A stretch of DNA of 64,000 nt from Butyrivibrio sp. AC2005 (GTDB lineage Bacteria; Bacillota; Clostridia; Lachnospirales; Lachnospiraceae), in assembly GCF_000424145.1 (NCBI RefSeq), contig NZ_KE384138.1, positions 350,522-414,521 on the forward strand, in the 5' to 3' direction. This document shows, in pieces, positions 25,288-34,096 of this stretch. Under the pieces are notes generated by a model. It was not told the origin of the DNA. It searched no databases and saw only the letters and a list, made by a program, of their open reading frames with translations. Numbering within the stretch: the first letter of the stretch is position 1; every line of letters begins with the position of its first letter. Both the position numbers and the translations under genes were made by a program.

Positions 25288-26223
25288 TTATTTTTTGCCA
25301 ACTAAATAGTCCTGGACTGCGGTTACAGCATTAGCACCATCGGCAACCGCTGTAACAATTTGTCGTAATCTCTTCTTTCTTGAGTCACCTGCCACAAAAA
25401 TTCCGGGAGTAGAAGTAGCTCCACTTTCATCAGCAATAATGTATCCGTTTTCATCCATTTGTGCCAGATCCCTGAAATTTTCTGTAAGCGGATGTATTCC
25501 TATCGCAACAAAAAGTGCATCGGTTTCAACATCTTTAATTTCACCGTTTTTTACATTCTTAACAGTTACCGCACTAACCTTATTATCGCCCTTTACCTCT
25601 TCGATAACACTATCCCAGATCACTTCCACATTAGGCAGGGATAAAAGCTCCTCCTGGAGAATCTTTGCAGCGCGCAGCTCGTCTCTTCTGTGAACAAGGT
25701 AAACCTTACTGCACCCTCTTGCAAGGAAAATAGCATCCTCTACGGCTACATCTCCGCCTCCGTTAACAACCGCAACCTTATTTTTGAAAAAAGCGCCATC
25801 ACAGGTTGCACAGTAAGAAACTCCCCGTCCTGTAAATTCCTCTTCACCCTTTACTCCAAGCTTGTTATGAGAAGCACCAGTTGCAAGTATTACAGTTTTA
25901 GTTTCGTATTCACCTTGGTCTGTCACCACTTTATATATGGAAGATTCTTTTTCGTTTCCTTCCTTTTCCATTAATATAGAAGAAACGCATCCTTCTGCAA
26001 ACTCGGCTCCCAGTTTATCCGCATGTTCACGGAACTTCATTCCCATATCAAATCCATTGATTCCGGGAAGTCCAAGGTAGTTATCTACTTCATAAGTTAT
26101 AAGAATCTGGCCTCCGCTGACAGGATCCTTTTCAATCACAAGCGTATCAAGACCTGCCCTCTTTGCGTATACAGCTGCTGAAAGACCCGCCGGGCCCGAA
26201 CCGATAATTATCAAATCTCTCAT
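25288..26223 (-). CDS. trxB: Thioredoxin-disulfide reductase
   Basis: 311 residues. FAD-binding IIGSGPAGLSAAVYA (res 6-20), the redox-active CATC (C138, C141) in SYCATCDGAFF, NADPH-binding GGGDVAVEDAIFLA (about 155-168), and the C-terminal FVAGDSRKKRLRQIVTAVADGA that closes the FAD site. It transfers electrons from NAD(P)H to thioredoxin in the cytoplasm. No trxA is adjacent. A related flavin-dependent ferredoxin-type reductase is possible, but the CxxC and spacing fit TrxB. Confidence 0.93.
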   Translation of the reverse strand: MRDLIIIGSGPAGLSAAVYAKRAGLDTLVIEKDPVSGGQILITYEVDNYLGLPGINGFDMGMKFREHADKLGAEFAEGCVSSILMEKEGNEKESSIYKVVTDQGEYETKTVILATGASHNKLGVKGEEEFTGRGVSYCATCDGAFFKNKVAVVNGGGDVAVEDAIFLARGCSKVYLVHRRDELRAAKILQEELLSLPNVEVIWDSVIEEVKGDNKVSAVTVKNVKNGEIKDVETDALFVAIGIHPLTENFRDLAQMDENGYIIADESGATSTPGIFVAGDSRKKRLRQIVTAVADGANAVTAVQDYLVGKK

Positions 26224-26451
26224 TATTCTAAAACCTCCTTGCGATAATATATTTATACATTAGATTGTGTGCAATTCATTTTATTATTCAAATCATAACC
26301 CCAAAATGATTATTTGTAAATATAGATTTTCATTTTTCCTCAAAAGCCAGTAATAAATGACTTCTTATGAACAAAAGTGGAAGTACGTATAAGAATCTAT
26401 AGTATTATGATAATATATGATTGTAATCAATTTCAATTTGGAGAGTCTACA

Positions 26452-27195
26452 ATGTCAGAGAAACAATCTGTTTTAATAACCGGAGCATCAAGAGGTATCG
26501 GAAAAGCTATTGCAGAATTATTTGCATCAAATAATTACAATCTCTATCTCTGCTGCAAAAACCATGCAGAAGCACTTCGGACCTTTTCCGAAGAACTATC
26601 TGAAAAATATGGAATCACAGCAATTGCTATTCGCTGTGATGTATCAAATGAGGCCGACGTACTCTCCCTGTTTGAGGAGATAAACCAGGCTCCCACTGGT
26701 TCTCCCTCTATAGTGATAAACAACGCCGGAATAGCCTGGTACGGTCTTTTAACCGACATGACCTCCGATGAATGGCACAACATGATCGGTACCAATCTCG
26801 ATTCTGTTTTCTACATATGTAAAAATGCCGTTCCTCATATGGTAAGAAACGGCTATGGAAAAATCATCAATATATCCTCTGTTTGGGGCTCTGTCGGCGC
26901 TTCCTGTGAAGTAGCCTACTCTGCATCAAAGGGCGGCGTAAATGCCTTCACAAAGGCCCTTGCCAAAGAGCTTGCACCAAGTAACATACAGGTGAATGCC
27001 ATTTCATGTGGGGCCATAGATACCGAAATGAACAGCTCACACCTTTCCGAAAGTGAGCTCAGGGAACTTTCAGAGGAAATTCCTGCAGACCGGCTGGGTA
27101 CCCCCAGGGAGGTTGCTGAGCTGGCGCTTAGTCTTGCCACCTCACCTTCCTATCTCACAGGACAGATAATTACAATAGATGGCGGTTGGATTTAA
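26452..27195 (+). CDS. Short-chain dehydrogenase/reductase (FabG-like)
   Basis: 247 residues from ATG 26452 (MSEKQSVLITG), chosen because GGAGAG lies 8 nt upstream; an extension to 26377 has no site. Cofactor motif TGASRGIGKA, NNAGIAWYG, catalytic Ser in NISSVWGSVGA, YSASKGGVNAF with catalytic Tyr and Lys, and C-terminal TGQIITIDGGWI typical of 3-oxoacyl-ACP reductases. No fatty-acid synthesis genes adjoin it, so the substrate is open. It ends in a terminator that overlaps the last codons. Confidence 0.9.
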   Translation: MSEKQSVLITGASRGIGKAIAELFASNNYNLYLCCKNHAEALRTFSEELSEKYGITAIAIRCDVSNEADVLSLFEEINQAPTGSPSIVINNAGIAWYGLLTDMTSDEWHNMIGTNLDSVFYICKNAVPHMVRNGYGKIINISSVWGSVGASCEVAYSASKGGVNAFTKALAKELAPSNIQVNAISCGAIDTEMNSSHLSESELRELSEEIPADRLGTPREVAELALSLATSPSYLTGQIITIDGGWI

Positions 27196-27213
27196 CCCAC
27201 CGCCATCTTTTTT
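27178..27213. terminator. Shared terminator of the SDR and lgt genes
   Basis: GATGGCGGTTGG / CCCACCGCCATC stem followed by TTTTTT on the plus strand. The left arm lies within the final SDR codons and the right side abuts the lgt stop at 27212. Confidence 0.8.
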
Positions 27214-27964
27214 AAAATTTCATATCAAGTTTTGGAGCTATAGCCATCATACAGGCTCCAACTGCTACAATCACGAAAGATATAATCTGTGATGTTGAAA
27301 ATACTCCAAGGCTTCCTCTGTAATCAGCACGGAAAAACTCTATGCAAAATCTTCCGATGCCATAAAGTATCAGATACATGGCCGCCGTTCTTCCCTTAAC
27401 CTCAGTTTTCGTTGAAAACCATATAAGAAATGCGCCAATAAGAAAGTCTCCTGCTGAAGACATCAGCTGAGTCGGTATCAAAGGAACTCCGTTTGGTGCA
27501 AAATCCGAATGGGTAAACACTACATGAAAAGGACTTGTTGTCTCTGCCCCATAACAGCAGCCTGCACAAAAGCAGCCTATTCTGCCAAATCCCTGCGCAA
27601 TCGCAACAGCAGGCATGACCACATCGAAATATGGCAGAAAATCTTCATGCTTTCTTTTTACGTAAACATAACTGGACAGGATTCCACCGATTATTCCGCC
27701 ATACACAACATAGCCGTTTGCAAAATCCCACAATATGGAAGGAGTCTTCAAAATATTGGGGAATTCAACAATATAAAACAGAAGCCTGCATCCAAGCAGG
27801 CCTCCGATAATAGCGCAATAAAAGATTCCATATATGGTATCTTCAGATAAGCCCTTCTTTTTTCCTCTCTTCAGTACTATCATGAGCGCTGTTAAAAAAC
27901 CCACAGCTATCATAAGGCCGTACATATGTAATGTAACAGGACCTATCTTAATATCATTAAACAT
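27212..27964 (-). CDS. lgt: Prolipoprotein diacylglyceryl transferase
   Basis: 250 residues with about seven membrane segments. The family core is present: FYIVEFPNI, YVVYGGIIGGILSSY (the E. coli HGGL motif appears as YGGI, as in some Firmicutes), and GRIGCFCAGCCYGAETTSPF, then the GRFCIEFFRAD segment with the invariant Arg/Glu region. It transfers a diacylglyceryl group from phosphatidylglycerol to the lipobox Cys of prelipoproteins. Several lipobox proteins occur in this window as potential substrates. A divergent Lgt paralogue is possible. Confidence 0.92.
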   Translation of the reverse strand: MFNDIKIGPVTLHMYGLMIAVGFLTALMIVLKRGKKKGLSEDTIYGIFYCAIIGGLLGCRLLFYIVEFPNILKTPSILWDFANGYVVYGGIIGGILSSYVYVKRKHEDFLPYFDVVMPAVAIAQGFGRIGCFCAGCCYGAETTSPFHVVFTHSDFAPNGVPLIPTQLMSSAGDFLIGAFLIWFSTKTEVKGRTAAMYLILYGIGRFCIEFFRADYRGSLGVFSTSQIISFVIVAVGACMMAIAPKLDMKF

Positions 27965-27977
27965 ATTTCCTCATTTC

Positions 27978-28006
27978 TTAAGTGTCCTCACGGTTTTGAG
28001 GCACTA
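27978..28006. repeat. Stop-codon-associated palindrome (after the CheY gene)
   Basis: TTAAGTGTCCTCA-CGGTTT-TGAGGCACTAA forms a hairpin whose end includes the TAG stop of the CheY gene. It resembles the palindromes at 37552, 56715 and 57899 (CACTTAG...CTAAGTG with internal CCTC/GAGG). Confidence 0.5.
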
Positions 28007-28366
28007 ACTCTGCAAGACTTTGTCAATTGCAGAAATAACAGTATTCTCATCGAGCGGTTTTGTAATGAATTCAACAGCACCGTTCTCAACAGCTTCCTTT
28101 ACTTTCTCATTCTGCCCGGCAGCTGTTATCATTATTACCTTTGCATTCGGATATGACTTATGGATCAGTTTCAAGCCTTCAATTCCGTCCATAACAGGCA
28201 TTGTAATATCCATTGTAACAATGTCAGGGTTGAATTTGCCGTAATCATCAAATCCTTCCTGCCCATTGGTAGCTTCATGAACAACAGTATGACCATGTCT
28301 CTCGAGCATATCCTTTAAAACTCGTCTGGATGTTCTGGAATCATCAACTATTAGAATGTTTGCCAT
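28004..28366 (-). CDS. CheY-like single-domain response regulator
   Basis: 120 residues, receiver only. Acidic pair DD (res 8-9) in ILIVDDSRTSRR, phospho-Asp in IVTMDITMPVMDG (about 54), Thr in MITAAGQ and Lys in EFITKPLD. The SRTSRRVLKDML helix is typical of chemotaxis CheY proteins. It directly follows the MshEN/CheX-like gene (9 bp), suggesting that the two act together, possibly with that protein as a CheY-P phosphatase (inference). Confidence 0.9.
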   Translation of the reverse strand: MANILIVDDSRTSRRVLKDMLERHGHTVVHEATNGQEGFDDYGKFNPDIVTMDITMPVMDGIEGLKLIHKSYPNAKVIMITAAGQNEKVKEAVENGAVEFITKPLDENTVISAIDKVLQS

Positions 28367-28375
28367 AGCCCCTCC

Positions 28376-29263
28376 TTATTTTACAGAAACATCACTGTTA
28401 ACAGCGATTACAAGACGAACTTCAGCATCGCAGCAGTAAATAGGCATTACATGAAGATCTTCACCTGCAATCTCGCCAAACCTGGTAATGAAATATGGCG
28501 GATCAAGGTTAATTCTCTTGCCTTTCTTACTTCTGTCTGTTGCATATAAACCATTTATACAGTTTATGAGCTCACACATGGCATCAAGAGCATCCTCCTC
28601 GGTTTCGATAAACTCCTCCTTGGTATAGCTCTTTGCCAGTTTCTGCAGCTCTTCATTCTTGCCAACAATTGCAACAGTAGCTTTGATGTCCCCTGAAAAG
28701 GACTGGTATGCAATACACTCCTCCTTGATGTTGCCGGCAGTATATACATGTCCGAAGGAAAGATGTGTATCCACAAGTCTGTATAGATTTTTTACTCCGT
28801 ATTTGAACAGAGCATTGTACTCCTCATCCTCAGTCTCTGTAAAAAGCGGAACTATATAATCCGGATCACCATTCTTAAGAGCGGTCATCTGGTCTTCCGT
28901 CAGTTCTTTATCCTGCTGATAAGTCCTGAGAATATTGTCCACTTCTTCAAGCGTCATGATGCATTTTTCAACAAGCGCTGATGTAAAAGTCTGAAACTCA
29001 TTTCCCTGTAGAGAAAGCAGATAACCAAGCTGTATCTCTGAAATATACCCTCTCTCAATCGCCAGGTCCCCGAAACGCTTATCCTTCATCGCCTGAATTG
29101 CATTGATTTCTTCAGCCTGAGCAACTGTCATCAGTTTCTCAGTAACAGCTATTACACCAAGCCTTGCCCTGCGCGACTCCATAACCTGATACGCAGTGTA
29201 TAACTGTGCTTTAGTAATAGTCCCCCTGTCAAGGAGGTATTTTCCCAATATTCGGTCAAACAT
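28376..29263 (-). CDS. MshEN-like repeat protein with CheX/CheC-like domain
   Basis: 295 residues, cytoplasmic. Residues 1-85 contain two MshEN-like units: LGKYLLDRGTITKAQLYTAY with RLGVIAVTEKLMT, and FGDLAIERGYISEIQLGYLL. MshEN domains of type II/IV secretion ATPases bind c-di-GMP. Residues about 145-290 resemble CheX/CheC phosphatases or chemotaxis-type inhibitors (KATVAIVGKNEELQKLA, EEDALDAMCELINCINGLYA matching the helix ExxxNxxxG of the family). I infer a c-di-GMP-responsive partner of the adjacent CheY. The domain calls are by eye. Confidence 0.65.
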   Translation of the reverse strand: MFDRILGKYLLDRGTITKAQLYTAYQVMESRRARLGVIAVTEKLMTVAQAEEINAIQAMKDKRFGDLAIERGYISEIQLGYLLSLQGNEFQTFTSALVEKCIMTLEEVDNILRTYQQDKELTEDQMTALKNGDPDYIVPLFTETEDEEYNALFKYGVKNLYRLVDTHLSFGHVYTAGNIKEECIAYQSFSGDIKATVAIVGKNEELQKLAKSYTKEEFIETEEDALDAMCELINCINGLYATDRSKKGKRINLDPPYFITRFGEIAGEDLHVMPIYCCDAEVRLVIAVNSDVSVK

Positions 29264-29349
29264 GATATCCTCCGTTCATAAGAAAAATCAAGAAAAAACA
29301 CAATTAAGTTTAAGACAATTTTACCATAAATTAGACTTTCGGAATACTA

Positions 29350-30645
29350 TTACTCTTCCTCTTCGTCATTTGTTTTAGCTGCAATTCCCTTACCGCTCAT
29401 AGCTGACTGAACTGCTGCTTCAGTTTCAGAAAGCTTTTTCTTTGCAGGCTTTTTGCCCATAGCTTTTCCTGCAGCCTGTGCGGCCATCTGAAGTGCTATC
29501 ATACGATCTCTGGGAATCATAACCTTCTGTCCGTTGGGATTGATAATGATACCATCCTTATCCCCCACAAACTTAAGAACATCCCCAAATCCAAATACAG
29601 CACCATTGTACTCTGATTTTCTGAAAGCCTTTGTAAACTCTATTCCATCCGTAAACACAGGAAGGAAATGCTTTTCGTCAGGGCTCTTTATCTCCGGGAA
29701 TTTTATCTTCGTGTCTGCAGTAAATTTAAATCTTCCGTCCTCCAGAACCTCTACCGGTCCCTCGTGCTGCATGGGGACAATAAAGTTAGCAGCCTGAGCA
29801 GCTGCAGCCATACGCATTTCCTTTGCAGCAAGAACTTCATTTCTCTTTTCATATTTTACAGGCCATCTTACTTCGCCAAGGAAATCGAGGATTGAAAACA
29901 CAAGTGCCGGGTTCTTGGGTGATTTATCACCACCGTTTCCCCAGTCTCCGGGAGCAGCTACAATTTCATTTCTCTTAAAATGAGCTCTGTAGTAACCGTT
30001 ATCGATTATGATGTTCTCAACTCCGAGATAATACAGATAGTCGAAAAAGGTTCTTCTCTCACTTGCAGATTCTGCAGCATTATCAGCCTTGCAGGCACGG
30101 ACAGCCAGCTTTCTGAACTGTTTTGAGAAAACCTTAACAGCCTCCTCGGCATATTCCTGAGAAGAATAAATATTGATATATCCATGATCGATGAAGGGAT
30201 ATCCTGTAAACATATCGAAGAGAACATAAAGCATCTTTGCATCACGTACTCTTCCAAGTACCTCATTATAAACCTTTCTATGATTAGCCTCGTATCCGGG
30301 AATAGGTGCTGCCTTCTGGAATCTCTCCTGAACAGTCAGAAGAAAAAGAAGCTCCTGCATAGAGAAGAACTTTATAGACTCAGGGTTAAGCTCCTCCTCA
30401 TAAATAAGCTCAGCTATTTCTGCTTTTCTCTCATCTGTAAGCGGATCTTCAAAATCTACATCCTCTTCCTGACCCTCAATCTTTATAGGATTAAGTCTTC
30501 CCGGAACAGGCCAACCAAGCTCCTTATGCTTTTCCTTGAGCTCTGCTATCTGCGCTTCCTTCTTCTCGGCCTCACGCTGTTCTTCAAGAAGTGCTGCTTC
30601 CTCCGCTTTCTTTTTATTTCCACCCAAAAAATTCAAAATTCCCAT
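29350..30645 (-). CDS. SseB N-terminal-domain protein
   Basis: 431 residues. The N-terminus has a short hydrophobic start then a charged coil (KKKAEEAALLEEQREAEKK, res 11-29). The middle (70-260) is of no family I recognise. Residues about 320-400 match the SseB fold: FLPVFTDGIEFTKAF, GAVFGFGDVLKFV, GIIINPNGQKVMIPRDRM. The tail is Lys/Ala then Glu-rich. SseB-type domains occur in type VII secretion and serine-sensitivity proteins, but no ESX genes are near. Function unknown. Located 57 bp after the M18 gene. Confidence 0.65.
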   Translation of the reverse strand: MGILNFLGGNKKKAEEAALLEEQREAEKKEAQIAELKEKHKELGWPVPGRLNPIKIEGQEEDVDFEDPLTDERKAEIAELIYEEELNPESIKFFSMQELLFLLTVQERFQKAAPIPGYEANHRKVYNEVLGRVRDAKMLYVLFDMFTGYPFIDHGYINIYSSQEYAEEAVKVFSKQFRKLAVRACKADNAAESASERRTFFDYLYYLGVENIIIDNGYYRAHFKRNEIVAAPGDWGNGGDKSPKNPALVFSILDFLGEVRWPVKYEKRNEVLAAKEMRMAAAAQAANFIVPMQHEGPVEVLEDGRFKFTADTKIKFPEIKSPDEKHFLPVFTDGIEFTKAFRKSEYNGAVFGFGDVLKFVGDKDGIIINPNGQKVMIPRDRMIALQMAAQAAGKAMGKKPAKKKLSETEAAVQSAMSGKGIAAKTNDEEEE

Positions 30646-30702
30646 TAAAAAATATCTCCGTTCTAAAAAACTCTATGTCACATTTATCGGACACTTAACT
30701 AA

Positions 30703-31992
30703 TTATGCTTTTATATCAGACTCAAAAAATGTCTTAGAAAAATCAATCAGATACTCCACATCCTGTACACCTGCTGTCTCATAAGGAGAGTGCATTGCAA
30801 GCTGTGCCATACCTATATCCACAGTTCTTACAGCAACCTGTGTGCCTGATATATTACCAAGCGTTGATCCCCCTGCAACGTCAGAGCGGTTGGTAAAGGT
30901 CTGATAAGGTACCTTTGCTTTTTCACAGATAAGCTTACATATAGCCCCTGAAGCTGCATCTGTTGTGTACTTCTGGTTAGCATTATACTTTATTACAATG
31001 CCCTTGTTCATCTGAGGTCTGTTCACCGGATCAGCCTTCTCGATATAGTTAGGATGAACTGCATGAGCGTTATCCGCTGAAACCATAAAACTGTTTGCAA
31101 GTGATACAAGATAAACTTCCTTACTCTTGCCAAATGCATCATTTACTCTTACCAGTGTATCCTTAAGGAAGGTTGACGCTGCACCCTGTCTTGTGGTGCT
31201 TCCGACCTCTTCGTTATCAAATACAACATGCATGATAACATTATTATCATTCTCAGCATTCATGAAGCCCTCAAATGAGCCATAGCAGCATTCAAGGTCA
31301 TCGAGGCGTCCCGATGAAACAAACTCATCATTAGCGCCCCATACTGATGGCTCAACTCTGTTATAAAGGAAAAGGTCGTGAGAAACAATATCCTCCTCCT
31401 TCACACCTGCAGCCTCAGCTATGGTTGTCATAAACTTATCCTTGCTTGCAGCATCTCCGAAAATCGGAAGCATGTCTTTCTGTACATTGAACTTGTGTCC
31501 GTCGTTGGCCTCTCTGTCCATATGAATTGCCAGCGAGGGAAGCATTACAAGGTCTCTTCCTACGTCAACAAGCTTTGATTCAACACCTATTGCATCTCCT
31601 GAACTCTTAACCATAACTCTTCCCGCTACGGACAGTGGTCTGTCAAACCATGGAGCACAAAGCATACCACCATATTTCTCAACATTAAGAGTCACGTAAG
31701 CTGAAGCAGCTTCAATCTCAGGATTCTCCTTAATCTTAAATGAAGGAGAGTCACTGTGACTTGCGATCATGTAAAATCCCTTGTAGTCCTCTGCAGGGAT
31801 TTTAAAGGATATTATTGAAGATCCGCTTCTTGTGACAAAATATTTTCCACCTTTATCAAGACTCCACTTCTCGCTTTCATCAAGCTCATCAAAGCCCTCA
31901 GCAAGAAGTCTCTCCCTTAGCTCAGCCACTGCATGAAAAGCTGTTGGACTCTTCTTAATAAAGTCTGTTAATCCTTTTACTGTTTTCTTCAT
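30703..31992 (-). CDS. M18-family aminopeptidase
   Basis: 429 residues. Metal-binding and catalytic motifs of M18: MIASHSDSPSFKI (His/Asp), SSGRLDDLECCY, VVFDNEEVGSTTRQGA (Glu-Glu), and NAHAVHPNY near 315-325, plus GSTLGNISGTQVAVRTVDIGMAQLAMHSPYE at the C-terminus. Dinuclear zinc enzymes of this family remove N-terminal residues, often acidic, in the cytoplasm. It is the third gene of a run nth-CmpB-M18 with short gaps (14 bp here). Confidence 0.94.
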   Translation of the reverse strand: MKKTVKGLTDFIKKSPTAFHAVAELRERLLAEGFDELDESEKWSLDKGGKYFVTRSGSSIISFKIPAEDYKGFYMIASHSDSPSFKIKENPEIEAASAYVTLNVEKYGGMLCAPWFDRPLSVAGRVMVKSSGDAIGVESKLVDVGRDLVMLPSLAIHMDREANDGHKFNVQKDMLPIFGDAASKDKFMTTIAEAAGVKEEDIVSHDLFLYNRVEPSVWGANDEFVSSGRLDDLECCYGSFEGFMNAENDNNVIMHVVFDNEEVGSTTRQGAASTFLKDTLVRVNDAFGKSKEVYLVSLANSFMVSADNAHAVHPNYIEKADPVNRPQMNKGIVIKYNANQKYTTDAASGAICKLICEKAKVPYQTFTNRSDVAGGSTLGNISGTQVAVRTVDIGMAQLAMHSPYETAGVQDVEYLIDFSKTFFESDIKA

Positions 31993-32006
31993 TACTTCAC
32001 CTTCTT

Positions 32007-32840
32007 TTATTTATCATTTCCAGTACGAATTCTGTCCTGAAGTCCTCTGTAGAACTCAGACATTCGATCCGTGTTAAGCTTTTTACCCCCTCTGAAAACA
32101 GGTCTTTTGAACCTGAAATTCTTGATATTTCCAAGCTGATACTTTTGTCTGAAATCCAGTCTCTCAGCAGCAAAAGCAACTGCCTCCCTGGCCTTTACAG
32201 GAACCGAAGTAATAGCTTCCTTCGCTTTTCCCGGAGTTGAAGCAGCTGTAATATAAAAATCCTCCATACGTTCATCAAATTCAGCCATGGCACCAGCAAC
32301 CATCTCCTGGAGATGAACCAGACTTGATACTGTAAGCACCAGATCAGCTGCAAGATAAGCCATAAGAAGAAGTGCGATTATCTCTGCTAAAAGCGGATTC
32401 ATCATGTTTCTAATATTCTCAGCAACAGGACATGCAAATCTTGTAACAAGTATTCCCGCAAATCCAAAGCCTAAGGTCGCAGGGACGCAGACACGTCCAT
32501 TGATATTAAGTGGCATATCATAATATTCCCACCATACTGCGTGGAACTTTTTTTCCAAAATATAGGATGTGCTGTATTCCAAAACTATACTGCCCAAAGC
32601 ACAGATAATAAATATCTTCCATATCGGAATCATATTATACGGTATTCCCCTGAACATTGGCAGATATCCAAACACTATAGAGCATGCCACAGCACCTGTA
32701 CCATAAATCGGACAAATGGGTCCAAATAAAAATCCCCGGTTCCGCCAATGCCCTTCCTTAACGGTGCAATAAGTACATTCATATATCCAGCCGATAAAGC
32801 TGTACACCATGAATTCTATAAAAAATTTACTGACAAACAT
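32007..32840 (-). CDS. CmpB-type (PF06541) integral membrane protein
   Basis: 277 residues. About five membrane segments within residues 1-180, with the family signature SFIGWIYECTYCTVKEGHWRNRGFLFGPICPIYGTGAV at the N-terminus (res 15-51). It also contains the WEYYDMPLNINGRVCVPATLGFG segment. The C-terminal 90 residues are charged and cytoplasmic. Annotated elsewhere as a putative ABC transporter permease, but there is no ATPase here and transport is unproven. Overlaps nothing; lies between nth and the M18 gene. Confidence 0.75.
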   Translation of the reverse strand: MFVSKFFIEFMVYSFIGWIYECTYCTVKEGHWRNRGFLFGPICPIYGTGAVACSIVFGYLPMFRGIPYNMIPIWKIFIICALGSIVLEYSTSYILEKKFHAVWWEYYDMPLNINGRVCVPATLGFGFAGILVTRFACPVAENIRNMMNPLLAEIIALLLMAYLAADLVLTVSSLVHLQEMVAGAMAEFDERMEDFYITAASTPGKAKEAITSVPVKAREAVAFAAERLDFRQKYQLGNIKNFRFKRPVFRGGKKLNTDRMSEFYRGLQDRIRTGNDK

Positions 32841-32861
32841 TCCATTTCTCTTTCTTATTTA

Positions 32862-33497
32862 TCACTGCTTTTTGCCAAACTTGCAGATATCCTTAAGACA
32901 GCACGCATCACACTGCGGTCGTCTGGCAACACAGACAGCTCTTCCATGCCATACAAATCTGTGGCAAAGACTGTTACCTTCCTCAGGTGGTACGATTTTC
33001 CAAAGCTGAGCTTCAACCTTGGCAGGATCCTTTATATTATCCACAAGTCCTATGAGATTACTTAGTCTGATGCAATGAGTATCAGTGACTATTGCCGGCT
33101 TTCCAAACACATCTCCCATAACAAGATTTGCGCTTTTCCTGCCAACTCCCGGAAGCTCCAGCAGTTCTTCCATGGTATCAGGCACCATATCATTATACTT
33201 TTCATGAAGCATTTTCATGCAGGCGCTGATATCCCTGGCCTTGGATTTACCAAGACCGCAGGGTCTTACAATCTCCTCTATCTCAGCAGGATCTGCATTA
33301 GCAAGAGCCTCTACTGTCGGAAACTTCTCATATAAAACAGGAGTAGTCTTGTCCACCCTTGCATCAGTGCACTGTGCTGCAAGTCTTACGCTGACAAGAA
33401 GCTGCCATGCCTCGCTGTAATCCAGCGTACAGTCAGCATCAGGATACTCATTTTTTAATCTCTCTATTACTTCTAAAGCTAATTGTTTTTTTGTCAT
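32862..33497 (-). CDS. nth: Endonuclease III
   Basis: 211 residues. The helix-hairpin-helix LPGVGRKSANLVMGD holds the catalytic Lys, and IVTDTHCIRLSNLIGL holds the catalytic Asp. The C-terminal [4Fe-4S] ligands CVARRPQCDACCLKDIC follow the C-x6-C-x2-C-x5-C rule. It is a base-excision repair glycosylase/AP-lyase for oxidised pyrimidines. First gene of the nth-CmpB-M18 run; length typical. Confidence 0.96.
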   Translation of the reverse strand: MTKKQLALEVIERLKNEYPDADCTLDYSEAWQLLVSVRLAAQCTDARVDKTTPVLYEKFPTVEALANADPAEIEEIVRPCGLGKSKARDISACMKMLHEKYNDMVPDTMEELLELPGVGRKSANLVMGDVFGKPAIVTDTHCIRLSNLIGLVDNIKDPAKVEAQLWKIVPPEEGNSLCHRFVWHGRAVCVARRPQCDACCLKDICKFGKKQ

Positions 33498-33604
33498 AGC
33501 ACATACCTTTATATTTTATCCTAAAACTGCTTATGATTACAGTACTAAATATAATTTCAGGAGCGAAATTCTTGCAACCCCCCTGAGAATATACTTAGTT
33601 TAAG

Positions 33605-33639
33605 ATAAAAAGTCCGGAAAGCAAAAGCCTCCCGGACTC
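33605..33639 (-). terminator. Terminator after the 34.1-kb gene pair
   Basis: Minus-strand stem GAGTCCGGGAGG / CTTTCCGGACTTTTT, 5 nt past the stop at 33644. Confidence 0.75.
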
Positions 33640-33643
33640 ATTG

Positions 33644-34096
33644 TCAATTCTCTGTCTGTTCAAGCGCGCTGCTCATCAGCTTTAATAATTCAAGCGTGCT
33701 TCTGAAATGAACTTTCTTTTTCTTCTCAGACCATAGTACCTGCCCCTGCCAGGAACTGTTCTGTCTGAATTTAACCTGTACAATAAAGGTAGCCTGCTCA
33801 CCTCTGTAGGTCTTAAGACTTCTGATAGGCTCTCTCTTCCTGATAGAATTGGGATTATGATAATCTCTGGACTTATCCTTCTGACCAAAGGTTCTGTAGG
33901 ATGTGGTCCTCTGAGGGAAATCCCAGTTATCGTAGAGTCTGTCCATCAGCATTATCATCTCATAGCCGCTGTTAAACGGAAGTGGTTCCTCTTCGTAGGG
34001 CGTCCACAAAACTCCGTTTATATCCCTCTCCGATGCCTCGTTAACACAGACGCAAATTAAGTTTTTTCCATAAATACGTGATTCTGATTCAGTCAT
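33644..34096 (-). CDS. Conserved hypothetical protein with Trp/basic C-terminus
   Basis: 150 residues, no signal peptide. The N-terminal half is acidic (CVNEASERDINGVLWTP); the C-terminal half is basic and ends in a beta-rich motif FIVQVKFRQNSSWQGQVLWSEKKKKVHFRSTLELLKLMSSAL. I do not recognise a named family. The start overlaps the end of the large secreted-protein gene by 8 bp (ATGACTGA), so it is translationally coupled to it. A role tied to that protein is inference. Confidence 0.7.
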   Translation of the reverse strand: MTESESRIYGKNLICVCVNEASERDINGVLWTPYEEEPLPFNSGYEMIMLMDRLYDNWDFPQRTTSYRTFGQKDKSRDYHNPNSIRKREPIRSLKTYRGEQATFIVQVKFRQNSSWQGQVLWSEKKKKVHFRSTLELLKLMSSALEQTEN

